Source of the DNA: Bagarius yarrelli
Lineage: Eukaryota > Chordata > Actinopteri > Siluriformes > Sisoridae
NCBI GenBank assembly: GCA_005784505.1
Contig: VCAZ01000020.1
Coordinates: 3,473,868-3,537,867 of the forward strand
DNA: 64,000 nt
Direction of reading: 5' to 3'
Shown: in pieces, positions 50,401 to 61,418 of the stretch
How the letters are laid out: each line of letters begins with the position of its first letter
How positions within the stretch are numbered: position 1 is the stretch's first letter
Position numbers and translations under genes: made by a program
The notes under the pieces: generated by a model
Databases searched by the model: none
What the model was told of the DNA's origin: nothing
What the model saw: the letters and a program-made list of their open reading frames with translations, nothing else

Positions 50401-53400
50401 TTCAGAATGCAAATTTCTCATGTTAAAAGTGTTTAAAGGGTATAGATAAAAAGGGGGAAGTGGTGGCTCGGTGGTTAAGGATTTAGACTGCTAACTGGAA
50501 GATTTTTATATGATAATTTTATATATTTTTCATATGTTTGATTTTATATGTTATCAATCTTATCTGGCTACACAGAGATTAGCCAGTAAGTAATTACTAT
50601 TCTTCAAGATGATAATAAAGGACATGTTGTGCTTATGGCTACATTTATTATCAAACAAAGTCATTTAATGAATGCAAGACATGTTAGTTTTTTATCAGTT
50701 TGTTATTACTTATGTTCACATCTATATGTGCTTCTTGACACAGTTTCACACAATGTTTTATATGCTGTAGCATCACAGTTTCCCTTTACTGGAACTAAGG
50801 AGCCCTGGACCCTTTATTACCTATGTACTGACAATATTCAGTAAATAAGGGGGCATTTAAGATTCTATTTTAAACACAAGCTTGTTATTTAACTTATTCA
50901 GCTGGAAACCTGTTTTCTGCCAGCTTTAAAGGTTAAAATGTAATGTTGTAAATCATTAAACTCAAACAAATGATATAAAATGGCCACTGGTAGTGGACAA
51001 CCTACACCTTTACTACGTTCTGTCAGTGAGCTTCTTATACATCCCATCTTGTGTACAGAAAATGTGACTGATGATGTTTAAAGTCTACAAAAAGTCCAAA
51101 CGACTGATTACTGATTAGATTAAGATTTGCGTGAAAAAGAGCTTTCAAGAAGTGCATTGTCTGTTTAAAATAAAGCAAAAGTTCAGTTGAATTAATTCAT
51201 TGGTAATAAGACAAAGCCCACTGAACTGGTATTTCTTTTGTGTACTTGAGAATGTAAGTGATATTCCTTAAGATTGGCTAATTTCTGCTAGCAACACAAT
51301 CTAATCTATTTAAGCATTAGTCTAGACCACTAGTTCCCAACCTTTTTTTGTCTGAGACCCTCTGTTTCCCAAGACAATATTTTAGGGCCCCCCTTCATAT
51401 TTAATGATATTATCGCTCTTGGTTTTTTCCTGCATTTCATGTTTCCAGTATTGCTAGCACTGCGACCCGAAATGGTGGGAGCTTTCTCACCTGGGTCCAA
51501 TATGCCTGGGCCTGAAGAAAAAATTAGGATGAATTACAAATTTGTCCATTTTTTGGTCAACCAGGGGATCATAAATGAAATATAAGTATTCCCCTTAATG
51601 CTCACTGCTCAATACTAGGGACACGCTCTATAATAGGGACACGACCCCTGACAGAGCACGCTGAGGCCCCTTTGTGGGTCGGGACCCCCCTGTTGGGAAC
51701 AGCTGGTCTAGTGTACAGTAGTCTACAGCTAATCCAAAATAGTTGAGCCAGAATTGTAGCCTAATTTTCCTGACTTTCTGCTCTTGCCTGAGATTCTTTT
51801 CTGCTCATCATGTTTGTAATAAATTGTTATTTGAGCCTTTTTAAGTATTTGAGTACTACTGACTTAACTCAGATTACATTCTGACATTTTTTTGGAAACT
51901 TTTTTCTCCAACAGGCTACTGACAAACACGTCCTCAGTGATAGACACTTATAGCAGTTAAAACATTTCAAACATTTCAAGCGTAATCATTTCGCTTACTT
52001 GACAGTGCCGGTGGTGTTTCTTAGGACAGATGCAGCAAAATTTTGGGTTACACCCACTAGACTGGTGCCGTCAACCTCAACGATCAAGTCATTTACCTGG
52101 ATCCTGGTGATGGAGAAACGAAACAAGCTTTTAGGATACAGACATGCGATACATTTATCCCTTAAACACATCTACTCATTTTGCTATTACACAAATGAAT
52201 AATTGGGAGAATTACATTTACAGTTGCTAAGCTAAATCATTATCTATAAGTGGTAGCATAGTGGTTAAGGTGTTAGACTGCTAATTTGAAGAGTGAGGTG
52301 TGATTTCCAGCACCACCCAATTGCCACTGTTGGGCCCCTAAGCAACACACTTAATCCGTAATCCGTTGCTTTGAATAAGGATGTCTGCCAAATGCCGTAA
52401 ATGATAAATGTAATGTAATTAAATGTTTTACTGTAAATACACACTATACAATTGTTCCATTGTAAAATATTCTAACATCATGGGAGAAGCCAGGATTGAG
52501 TAATTCGTGGTTATTAAGTGGATAAATAGCTATTCTCTATGTTCTATATTATAAAGATTGGATCCTTGTGTATAGCTATGTTACATTGTTTAGGCTAGAT
52601 TGGATAAGCCAGAGGGGGAAGGATGTGGGATCTTATGTCTGTCCCACTTTTTACAAAATTAATGATCATATCCATGCTCTCTGCGTGTGCCACTGCTGAC
52701 AGAAACATAGTATGGGGCAGTGGTGGCTCGAATGGTTAAGGCGCTAAGTTGTTGTAAGACCTGGGCTCAATAGCCACCACCGCCAGTCAGCCACTGTTGG
52801 GTCCTTGAGCAAGCCCCTTAACCCTTCCTGCTTCATCATAGCTGACCCTGTGCTCTGACCCCAACTTACTAAGATAGGATATGTGAAGAAAGAATTTTGC
52901 TGTAAAGTATATATGACAAATAAAGGCATTTACATTTACAGTATGATGGGATATACAGTGCATGATAATGGTAGAGTGTATGGCCAAATGTACTGGGACA
53001 CCTGACTATCACATTTTTATGAGATGTTAAAAATTCTAGTCTAATCTTAATCTTACTTCACTAATAACCTCCACACTTCTGTAAATGCTTTTCACTCCAA
53101 TATAAATCGTGACTGATCCTCAAAATGAAAAGTGAGATCAGCCACCAATGTTGTTTAAGGAGATCTGGGATACATTCATTATTCCTTTTTATCCCAAAGG
53201 TATTATAGTTCTTCCTCAGTAACTATAACACACCGTGTCTTCAATGAGCTCAGGGGCTTTGTGCACAGAGGTGTTATCATGCTGAAACTGTGTTAAAGAC
53301 TCCTAGTTTTAGGCTGCATTTAGACTGCAGGTCTTGATGCCCAATTCTGATCTTGTGGCTATATATATATAACCCAAGCTGGACATACTGACCGGAAATA

Positions 53401-54931
53401 AAAGTAAAAACGGTGTGATAATCAATTAACGAAGATGAAATGATTTAGTAGGTTTCTTCTGCTTCATATTTAAAGGTCAGCAAAACAATGCTTACTTCAG
53501 GCATAGAACTGCTAAGAGAAAAAGAGTGTGTATGTGTTTGTGTGAAAACAAACCGTGAAAAAACCACTTGAACCGTGAATTGTTAAAACTGACTCTGATA
53601 TGTTCGATATAGTGAACAAAACTAATAAAAATCAAAATATACAGTTGTGCTAAGTTATTATATATCGCTGTTAAGTTCAGTAAGGTGACGTCATGCACCT
53701 CCGTCGCTTATTCCATGACGTGCGACTCACATTAACAGCTAAAAATGCGTTCTGTCTGCTTACAACACAGACGTTAATGCATAAATCGTATTCATATCCG
53801 ATTTATTACCACATACGAATGAGGCCTGAATCCAATCTAAAATTTCTTGAAATCCATGTGTTTTTTTTTTCTCTGTTTATATTGTCATGAGTCAAATCCC
53901 ATCTGTTCCACATTGAAGGAAAAAAAATGGAATTGGGGCACTTGATATGTGCAGTGTAAATTCGGTCTTAGTGAAGGAAAGGTATCCTAGAAAATTATGT
54001 GTATCCTAATTTTTCTGCAACAGTTTGAGGAAGACACGAATATGGATGTCTTTGGTTAATGTTCACAAACCATTGGCTAGACACAATGGAATAATTTGCA
54101 TGGGCATGAAAAAGAGGAATGTATTTTGTGCACTACACATAGTTTAATCAACAAAAAGTGAAAAAATCTGAATGTAAAGAGAGTAAAATAATTCTAGGTC
54201 ATTTACATCATTTTAGTAAGCTGTTCTTATCGATTAACACCAACTCATGCAATCAACATACACAATCAGCTTCTACGTCTGATCTTTAATACATTTCTGA
54301 CCTTCCGTCCCGATGAGCAGCTCCTCCCTCCGTCACCGTCTTGACAAAGATTCCTAGTTTTTCCAGGCCCATGTCTGCGCCAGCGCCCATTCCGATGATA
54401 CTGATCCCCAACCCGTCACTATCTAACAGTGGAGAACCAAACAGAAAGATCCTTATGCTTTAAACTCTACAGTACTGCTAGTAGATTCAGAATGAATCTC
54501 TTTATTTGCAGTTGAAGATTAAATAATGATAATGATGTTCCAGGGCAGTTCTTTATGAGGTACCAAAACATATAATGAATCAGTTAGAAATGAGCTATAG
54601 CTTTTTCAGTGCAACTGCTACCAATTAAGGGACTGGATTTCCATAAAAAACTGGAATAATCAGTAAAGTCTGAACCAAATGCTTTACTCATGCAAGATTT
54701 ACTCTAAAGCTTTTGTAATAACAGCTTCATTTATAGTGTAACCACTCAGCAGCGCTTCTGTGTTCAACTGTTCTAAGGAGTGAAATATAACTTGATACCT
54801 TTCTCCAATTCTACAGGGAAAAGGTCCAGCCTCTCCACTCTCTTCTCCAGCTCGTACTCAGCTGAGGCAGCCATGGGGTCAACATCATCGTTACGTCGGT
54901 CGTAGTCCTCGTTGGAGTATGTGGTGAACAC
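40847..54931 (-). CDS. ppp1r9b: PPP1R9B, spinophilin/neurabin-2 (C-terminal 357 aa, 9 exons)
   Basis: Exons in transcript order: 54931-54799, 54422-54302, 52103-51999, 49809-49674, 45301-45158, 44955-44902, 44810-44581, 41998-41902, 40900-40847. All phases agree, and the stop is TAA at 40849-40847. The protein order is the end of the PP1-binding region (VFTTYSNEDYDRRNDDVDPM), a PDZ domain with the loop GLGISIIG, a linker with an acidic stretch (TDEDEE), and a long coiled coil. Spinophilin scaffolds protein phosphatase 1 on F-actin in dendritic spines; that role is family knowledge. The chain ends just after the coiled coil, with no SAM domain, which separates it from neurabin-1. MMEQRY and AIEVFDLAESEDMLSPVEM also fit spinophilin. 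The large first exon (actin-binding region and the RxxF PP1 docking motif) is not in the window. Confidence 0.95.
41088..41695. repeat. 15-bp minisatellite, about 40 copies
   Basis: The unit is approximately TCCCTTTAAGAGAAT, repeated with substitutions and some 30-bp higher-order alternation (AAGTCCC / GAATCCC). It lies in the last PPP1R9B intron, about 190 bp upstream of the last exon in transcript sense. Confidence 0.97.
41902..41998 (-). CDS. ppp1r9b: PPP1R9B exon (C-terminal coiled coil)
   Basis: It completes a split lysine codon and encodes EIEYLKKETAQRRAQEESEA, then GHKEETDSLQEK. This matches EIEFLKKETAQRR of mammalian spinophilin. The donor is GTAGAA. Confidence 0.94.
42400..42640 (-). 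mobile_element. LINE (Rex1/L2/CR1-like) ORF2 C-terminal remnant
   Basis: Minus-strand translation gives KASSVLEMPL, then EREMRMGAKLIPLLE and YRYRRSFLPAAIRRCN. This follows the C-terminal pattern of fish L2/Rex1/CR1-type reverse-transcriptase proteins (KASSVLG..., ERRMVAKL..., R.SFLP.AI..N). It is short and truncated at 5', as dead LINE copies usually are. The exact clade cannot be fixed from this much. Confidence 0.7.
42902..43210 (-). mobile_element. Full-length GCACGGTGG-type tRNA-SINE
   Basis: Plus strand: CATTTTCTATACCCGCTTAT, ACAGGTTGCCAGTCCATCAC, GGGAGGAAACCGGAGAACCC, ATCGAACCCAGGCCTT, GTGTTAACCACTAAGTGACC. It is the reverse complement of the element at 32965-33283. Confidence 0.9.
44321..44436. 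repeat. Compound microsatellite (TATC)n (TA)n (CA)n
   Basis: About 75 bases of TATC units, then TA, then CA units. It lies 145 bp downstream of a PPP1R9B exon in transcript sense. Confidence 0.97.
44581..44810 (-). CDS. ppp1r9b: PPP1R9B exon (coiled coil)
   Basis: It encodes LAHAEQEKLRWRMEKAQLEQ, then ERMEKLEGYWMEAQSLCQAV and YQTLERKYSKAKRLIKEYQQ. The heptad pattern is unbroken apart from the conserved GYW. It ends AA before GTAAGT. Confidence 0.97.
44902..44955 (-). CDS. ppp1r9b: PPP1R9B exon (coiled coil start)
   Basis: An 18-codon exon encoding LQIKHAVTQAEIQQLKRK, almost identical to mammalian spinophilin. The acceptor is GCTTCAG and the donor is GTAAGA. Confidence 0.96.
45158..45301 (-). 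CDS. ppp1r9b: PPP1R9B exon (acidic linker)
   Basis: It encodes AGEYGTDEDEEMSPMFPNAI, then EVFDLAESEDMLSPVEMDPE and KLTHKFKE. The acidic block followed by an aliphatic/acidic segment is typical of neurabins, and LSPVEM fits spinophilin. Confidence 0.96.
45501..45514 (+). promoter_or_regulatory. CTCF-like core motif
   Basis: CCACAAGAGGGCAG differs at one position from the CTCF core CCASYAGRKGGCRS. It lies 200 bp from a PPP1R9B exon. Motif evidence only. Confidence 0.35.
45538..45652 (-). mobile_element. tRNA-derived SINE, shortened
   Basis: CAGACATTTACAGCATTTGG, CAGACGCCCTTATCCAGAGG, then GGTATCAGTCCAACACCTCA and ACCACTAAGCCACCA. The middle is deleted. Confidence 0.8.
46390..46535. mobile_element. 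Probable MITE fragment (ATTGCAATGTATTG family)
   Basis: AACTAGGGCTGTGTGCATTG, then AAGTATTGCAATGTATTGC and ATCATGATATGGACTCATGT. A related stretch, rich in CAATATATTGCAATG words, lies at 6835-6945. Confidence 0.45.
49674..49809 (-). CDS. ppp1r9b: PPP1R9B exon (end of PDZ and linker helix)
   Basis: It completes a split lysine codon and encodes FIIGREKPGEQSEVAQLIQQ, then TLEQERWQREMMEQRYNQYM EEDEE. FIIGRE is the last PDZ beta strand. The donor is GTGAGG. Confidence 0.97.
50455..50505 (+). mobile_element. tRNA-SINE head fragment
   Basis: GGGAAGTGGTGGCTCGGTGG, then TTAAGGATTTAGACTGCTAA. The body is absent. Confidence 0.7.
50740..50822 (+). mobile_element. Fragment of the AAGTTTGTGGACACCT DNA-transposon family
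   Basis: TATGCTGTAGCATCACAGTT, then TTACTGGAACTAAGGAGCC. This matches the interior of the family as I know it; neither end is present. Confidence 0.55.
51328..51705. mobile_element. hAT-type MITE with terminal inverted repeats
   Basis: It begins CACTAGTTCCCAACC and ends GTTGGGAACAGCTG, an imperfect inverted repeat. GTCTAGAC (51320-51327) and GTCTAGTG (51706-51713) look like a decayed 8-bp target duplication. There is no transposase frame. Confidence 0.8.
51999..52103 (-). CDS. ppp1r9b: PPP1R9B exon (PDZ domain)
   Basis: It completes the split arginine codon and encodes IQVNDLIVEVDGTSLVGVTQ, then NFAASVLRNTTGTVK. This carries the PDZ second helix, beginning at VTQ. It ends AA before GTAAGC. 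Confidence 0.97.
52247..52425 (+). mobile_element. tRNA-derived SINE
   Basis: GTGGTAGCATAGTGGTTAAG, GTTAGACTGCTAATTTG, GCCACTGTTGGGCCCCTAAG and GGATGTCTGCCAAATGCCGT. Head, middle and tail are all present. Confidence 0.9.
52715..52938 (+). mobile_element. tRNA-derived SINE, second subfamily
   Basis: GGGGCAGTGGTGGCTCGAAT, CACTGTTGGGTCCTTGAGCA, then CTGACCCTGTGCTCTGACCC and AAGAATTTTGCTGTAAAGTA. The tail differs from the copy at 52247. It resembles the one at 62885-63050. Confidence 0.88.
52978..53325 (-). mobile_element. DNA-transposon remnant (AAGTTTGTGGACACCT family)
   Basis: It starts TATGGCCAAATGTACTGGGA, then CACCTGACTATCACATTTTT, CTCCACACTTCTGTAAATGC and TGTCTTCAATGAGCTCAGGG. It is the reverse orientation of 3122-3508 and is truncated at the right end. 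Confidence 0.75.
54302..54422 (-). CDS. ppp1r9b: PPP1R9B exon (PDZ carboxylate-binding loop)
   Basis: It encodes SDGLGISIIGMGAGADMGLE, then KLGIFVKTVTEGGAAHRDG. GLGISI is the PDZ GLGF-type peptide-binding loop. The donor is GTCAGA. Confidence 0.97.
54423..54798 (-). other. ppp1r9b: PPP1R9B intron (376 bp)
   Basis: Minus-strand GTATCA donor and TGTTAG acceptor. I see nothing else in it. Confidence 0.85.
54799..54931 (-). CDS. ppp1r9b: PPP1R9B exon 2 (PP1-binding region to PDZ)
   Basis: It encodes VFTTYSNEDYDRRNDDVDPM, then AASAEYELEKRVERLDLFPV ELEK. In the rat spinophilin-PP1 complex this stretch wraps around PP1 next to the RxxF motif, which is encoded in the preceding exon (family knowledge). 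The acceptor is ACCTCCAG. The exon starts in phase 0. Confidence 0.96.
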
Positions 54932-55151
54932 CTGGAGGTAAAAAAAAAGCAGTAGGATTTAATAGAGAAGCGTAGGCTATCATACCATTAAAACAGCTAA
55001 AAGAGCAGTGTTTACTATTAATTGAGGGAAATGTCTAAGAAAGTTCTGACATATGATGTAAAACACAACCCCGTGGAGATAAAAACAGCATCTTGCTCAT
55101 AACAGATAGTTGACATAATAGATAAAAATCAGTTACAGTAACCTCTCAGGT

Positions 55152-55152
55152 C

Positions 55153-55219
<67 letters not shown>

Positions 55220-55303
55220 CATCCATCCATCCATCCATCTATCTATCTATCTATCTATCTATCCATCCATCCATCCATCCATCCATCCATCCATCCATCC
55301 ATC
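55152..55303. repeat. TATC/CATC tetranucleotide repeat
   Basis: About 150 bases of ATCT units interrupted by two blocks of CATC units, likely from point-mutated units that expanded. Confidence 0.98.
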
Positions 55304-58300
55304 AGGCTGGCTGCTTCACACCAAGGAACACTTTTTTGTATAATGTAATAATGTCATTGTTATGCTTTCTTTTAGATTTTGTGCTTTAAAAAATTACATA
55401 TTACATATGGTTCCTCCTTTACTATAAAAAAAAGGAATCGGCCTACAACCAAATCAAGGTTCCACTGTACTTAATTTTAATTGTGTACCCATAAAACCAA
55501 CATTATTTAGGTAGATATATATTCAAAACTACGAGTAAAATGAAACATCAGAAACACAAGAGATAAGAGAAACAAATTCTTATATACAGTAATAGTTAAC
55601 ATCAGTGTCAGTTTTACTGGTTAACTGGTTTATGTTTATTAACTTTGTGTAACTTTGTCATATTTATTATATGAAATATAAAAATATATTATTGTGTATA
55701 TTGGTGTATGTGTACATTTAAATATTCCACATGGTAAGGAAACGCTCTAAAAGTCTGTCCGAGTCCATGTCTTGGTAAATAAGTGAGCTAGTTAACTAGT
55801 TAAACAATATAGAAACAAACAAGTCTAAATGTCAGCGCGGAAAACAATTTGGCCCTTTCTTCGGAAAGTATTTGAGGAAGCACACCATGATTGCATGTCA
55901 TCTAATATACAGTGCACATACTTTTTTAGCAGCATTCAATATTTACAGCAGATAGCAAACACAAAATTATTAACAAAAAGAAATTGTTTTTATGTGATAA
56001 GTAAATTATAGTATAAAACCTACACTGGCAAACTTTAGCTTACTAAAATTGATATGAAAGAATTAGAACAGAAGCCCAGGCATTAGACTCCCTTGTCCTG
56101 GTTGCCCAAGCTAGTGATTTGTCCACCTCTGGGACACCAAAAGGAAACAGGCTGGTCAGCACATACTGTAGGCTTCTCAGATAACACCATAATCTACAAA
56201 CCATGAGTCTGTGAATTTAGATGGTGAAGGGAAATGTCTAATGAAATTATCTAATCGGACTTTCTTCCTTATTAAGCCAGGATACGTTTCATTTTTCAAA
56301 GCACTCAACAGGATCTATGGAAGGTTTATATATCTGCCCTCTCTCTGCTTGGATATAATGGCAAAACCTTTATAGCTCAAAACCTAAATGACTAAAATAA
56401 ATAATTTATCAAATTTACTGAAAGCTTAATTTTCCTGTCCCTCGTTACAGCCTTACTGGGCTGTTGTATAAACATTCCTGCCGTAGTATTTTACATGAAC
56501 ACTTGAACAGGAAGTCATTCATGGATGAGGGCAGAATGATGGAAGAATGAAAGGAGAGCACAAGTGAGAGATAATTAAGAGTCAGCATCAGGGGACCTGA
56601 GTTCATCTACCGGCCAGAAGCACTGGCTTTTCTTACTAGATACGAGAAAATACGAGAAAAACCCTCATTCATCTCAGGCGCCGTTCGAATGACTTGGATG
56701 ATTGGAATGCTTCAAGTGTGGCGATTTAAAAAAAAAAAAAATTGCTCTATTCCCTTCTTTATTTATAGACTCACTGCAGTCACACAGCATCGAATCGACA
56801 CCCAAAATATGTTTGAGTTAAAACTATTATGTGACTCTTTGCATTCAGAGAAACTGTTTTAGTAATTATTAACGACGCTACGCTACAGTATTGCCTGGAT
56901 AAAGCATTTAAGCTTGAAAATGGAAAGGTAAATCTATTTATTATGCTCTATTTATAGTGTTTAAACCAGAGAAAGGAACTTTATAATGGCCTATACTGTA
57001 TTAGCAACATACATATTAGCAACATTTTTGGTAAAGCTGGTTATACTAAGCCGCTTATGATATTTTTAGAATCAGAAAGGAAGATCAGGAAGAAAATTCA
57101 AGCAAAATAAAGTACAGGGATCAATATTACTCTAATAATTCGCATTCAGCTTGTGGCAAAATGTGCCAAGAGAAAATAAAGGCAGTAACCAGACACTGCT
57201 GATATTTTTACATTACAATACAATATAAAAATACTGTGAATATTGAGAAAGGTGCAAAAGAGAAAACGTTTTCGTCGAGATAACATTTAAGATCAGCTGC
57301 TTTTGAAACACATATATAAACTGTAGAAGCCTCAGTTGTTTTTTCCCTCAGGAACTCATATGCGTTCCCTTTAGACTCTTAACTGCACTTAACAATGATG
57401 TAAATATTTGAGCTCGTTTGGCCGACAACCTACAATTGACATACAGTGGAGACAGTTAGCCTTGCTAAATAAACCAGCCATGGAGGCTCAGTATGACATT
57501 AAAGACAGTCAATTGCAAAAACTGAAGACTAATTACTACAAGGGAAACTTGATCATTACACAGCCCTACAAAACACACCTTTGGTGAACAATTTATGCTG
57601 CAAAGAAAAACCTACTACACTCTTATCATTGGTTTTTAACCACTGGCACCACACTGGATGTAGTTTTGAAAGAAATTAAAATAATTCAAAATCCATCTAA
57701 TAATTTGCTTTACATCTTTACCTCTTTATTCCAACCATTAAATAACTTAGAGTCTTTGTATCATGCTAAAATTTCTGCTAAAAGGACATCAAGCACTTTC
57801 AATTCTAGCCGGATTACCAGTTCCTGTTTATCAACTTCCTTTCTCACTTTCTTCCTCTTTGTTGAAACCTTTATGTGACCATAGTAACTTTCATCATAAC
57901 TTTTCATCAAACACACTGCTCAGTCGGCATCCCACCCAGAATAAACTATCGAGTTTTAATTCTCATCTCTCGTGCTACTACAAATGCTCTGTATGTGTGT
58001 GTGTGATTATATTTGTGTGTGTAGGACAGCAGCAGGCAAAGCCATCGCCCCTCACTATGAAAGCCATTGCTCTAGTCACATGATCCCATCTCCATGGTAA
58101 CCCTCAGCCTTTCCCTATCTCTCTGTCCCTTTTTTTTCTCTTTCACACTAACACACACTCCTTTCTTCCATCGCTATCTCTTTAATTTTTAAACCGGTTG
58201 TCACACACTCGATATCACGAAAGGGGTCTATCACACATGTCAGTCCATCTTGAACAGATCCAGCTACGTTCGTGAGGGTTCTGGACATGATCTTTCTGAA

Positions 58301-60874
58301 TTAAACAGCAGCGTAGATTCCAGCTGCTATCCAGATTTTTATATGAAGCATTTGTGTCTTCCTTGAGACTCTTTCCCACCAGATGTGCCTTAGCTACATT
58401 TGCAAAACCTTTCTGATCTATCTATAAGGGAAATAACAGGTGGAGAAGATAGGTGAGAAGAGGTCAGGACAGGAAAACAAAGATGAGACCAGATCTGGGA
58501 CAAGATCATAAAGATGAGACAAGATCTAACAAGACAAACTGAAAAAAAAAGGTTTAAAGAAGACGAGATGAGATAGAGCAGCATGAGGCTAACCAATAAA
58601 GTATAAACAGACATAAGAGGAGAGGAGAGAGGGACAAAACAGACAAGAGACAAGATATGTGAAGGCTTTGCATCAGCTTTGTTACAAACACACAAATAAC
58701 AACTACTGAAAATGTCGAAATTCTACTATTTAAACAACATCACACAGCCAAGCTCAGCTTTCAAAGCTGTGTGTGTATGTGTGTGTGTGTATACATGCAT
58801 AAAAGCAGCTGGTCTGGCTACTGCTTTATCTCCAGTTCTGCCTGACTCAGCCATTCCTGAGGTCCCGTAGGCATGCAGAGGACGATGATGATGCTTTAGA
58901 ATAACACTTGAAAGTCTGTCTCTCGTGCAAACCCCATACCAAGCAGAAATTTATAGACTGACCAGAATGCACCCAAACCCATACACACTCTACATCACAA
59001 TGTACACTTATAAAGAAGAGAGCCTGGTTCTGACATACAAAATATCCCCTACAAACACCCACACACCCATCACAAACATACTGAGCATGCAATTACCCGC
59101 TGCTTCTACATCTCACATGACGGAGGAGGCTAGTAGATTAATAACGGTATTAAACATTTCTGTTTCACAACTAACGTGTACATCACTACACCTGATGTAG
59201 CCTCAGGTTCCTGTGCTTGTTTGATAGAATGATATCCACCTCGAGCTGTTGTGTGGTCCTAGATGTTTCTTTTTCACCACAAAAAGAGTTTTTCCTTATC
59301 ATAGTCTCACTTAGCCAGATCTTAACTCTGACGGAACAAGTTAAAGACTCTATAGAAGCTTTTATAGGCTAACGGGCATGTGAATCAGCAAAGCATAGTT
59401 TGTTTTGTTCAGAAGAAAAAAATCAAACCAGAGTGCTTTTTAAAATCACCATTAAAATCCATATGCAAAGACGTGGCCTGACATCTATAGGTAAAGAAGG
59501 GGATAGTAAATTCGTTCAGGAAAACATTTTGTCAATCACAGGCATTTGCATGCAGACCTTTTTCACAGGTCGTGTAAGAAAATAACAGAACATGCGGCTT
59601 CGGACGGGATTAAAATCTCAAAGTATGTCTGTGAAACAAAAATTTTTCTAATGTCCTCCTATAAAGCTAGTTCAGTCTGAAAGGGCCCTTTTATCTAACT
59701 CTCTACAAGGCCCACAGAACTGCTACCCACTCCATGTTTTTTGTTTTGTGCACCATTCTGTTTAAACGCTGTTGTCAATACTCAAACATGTCTGGCACAA
59801 ACAACTAAGTTACCGTCACAAACTCCTGACCTGTATCCATGTGACCTGTATCCCTAAACCCTAGGTCAAAGCTTGGACTCTGTAACCAAATCGAAACATT
59901 TTGACTCTTTTAGTGGTGAAAGCTGCTTGAATGAATTTTCTTTCATTTGGCTGGTCCTTTCCAGCCTCCTATAGTTATGCTTTTTCAATATCCAACAAAA
60001 TACCCAGACACACTTGCACTAGAAAATCTGTCTTTTTTTTCTAATAGCCAACACATGTGGGTTGTGACTCTGTAAGCCTATACATAATTGGTAAAAACAC
60101 TTGACTGAATATTGGAGCATGTGTAAAAATATGTGCATGTGTGTGTATGTGTGTATATTGTCCCTCACTTGCAGCTCTTCCCAGTTTTGGAACAGGCAGC
60201 TGCTTTCACGGCTCTCTTATGACCAGAGAGAAACAGGCACTTCAGGCCTTATTTTGACACCTCGACTCTGGTTGCTATGGAGATGTGCAGAAAGGCGACA
60301 ACACAAAACACACACACACACCATGAAGTGCTCACATGAGAGCCCCTGGGCATTAAATAAGGTTGCGACAACTATTCTTAGCACTGCAGGTTTTGTCCAT
60401 TGACTCCAGTCTGGAACACCAAGCTTCCTGTATTTCAAAAAACAAAAAACATGCACGCCTTTACATGCACTGCTGGCTAGATAGCCAAAAGAGACAGAGA
60501 CAGACATGTCGATAGGAAAAGGGTCCACATTGGTTTATACAATTTTTGGTTTAGTGATTATTAAGGAAATAGAGTTATAAAATAGTCTTAATTCAAACAT
60601 TGGTTGGAATTAAAATAGCCTAGTTAAGTATAAACCTATAAATGGACTTTTATAATTATGCATTTATTAACACTGTAATTAAAGATATTTAGTTAAGTAT
60701 AAATCCTATTCTACAAACCTTAAATTACAGTGTAAGGAAAAGCACAATTGTTTTCTTAAAATATATTGGTTACTTCCATTACACTTGATTATTTGTCATG
60801 GTACACAACACGGGTATTTCATGTTCTTACTTTTTTTTATCATGTCCTCCTAGAAAAACTAAACAGGCTAAAGC

Positions 60875-61418
60875 TAGGGCTGGGCCAATGAACGATATTC
60901 TATTGCATCGTGATAAACTCCGTTTCAATAATGATTACAGGCTCTGGACATTTTTACTTTTAATTGTTGTGATTAAATGATGCAAATCATTTTAGGATCA
61001 AATAAACATTGGGTATGATAAAGCTATTAATCCATTAAATTCCAAAAAAAAAATCACGTCCTTATTCTGTACACAAAAACAAACAAACTCAGAGTGCTAG
61101 TCTGTGCTAACACAAGACAATCACTACACAAAATGGCACTGTTTTTATAATAAAAGTACTGATTAATTACACCAAACCGACAGTTTTCAGCGGCACATGT
61201 GGCAATAACGTGTTTTTATTTTAGTAAGTAAATGTGTAATCTGTTTTTGTTTTAACTATACTTAAGATGTATTTAATGGACCCTTTAAATTTTGTGGCCT
61301 TGGTCATTGTTGGGATACTCATTTAAAAGCTGGCGGCATTAACAATATACATATCGAAACATATAACATCTTCGATTAATATGGGGAAAAATAGCGAGAT
61401 TACATTTTTGCCATATCC
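60875..61418. mobile_element. Probable MITE (AGGGCTGGGC... family)
   Basis: It begins AGGGCTGGGCCAATGAACGA with TATTGCATCGTGATAAACT, and ends near ATAGCGAGATTACATTTTTG, CCATATCCCA. Ends resembling AGGGCTGGGCGATAT are typical of a teleost MITE family. The termini are decayed. Confidence 0.5.

Larger units (their letters stand above)
49810..51998 (-). other. ppp1r9b: PPP1R9B intron (2.2 kb)
   Basis: It holds a SINE head (50455-50505), a DNA-transposon fragment (50740-50822) and a hAT-type MITE (51328-51705). No exon seen. Confidence 0.85.
52104..54301 (-). other. ppp1r9b: PPP1R9B intron (2.2 kb)
   Basis: It holds two SINEs (52247-52425 and 52715-52938) and a DNA-transposon remnant (52978-53325) end to end. 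The rest is anonymous. Confidence 0.85.
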
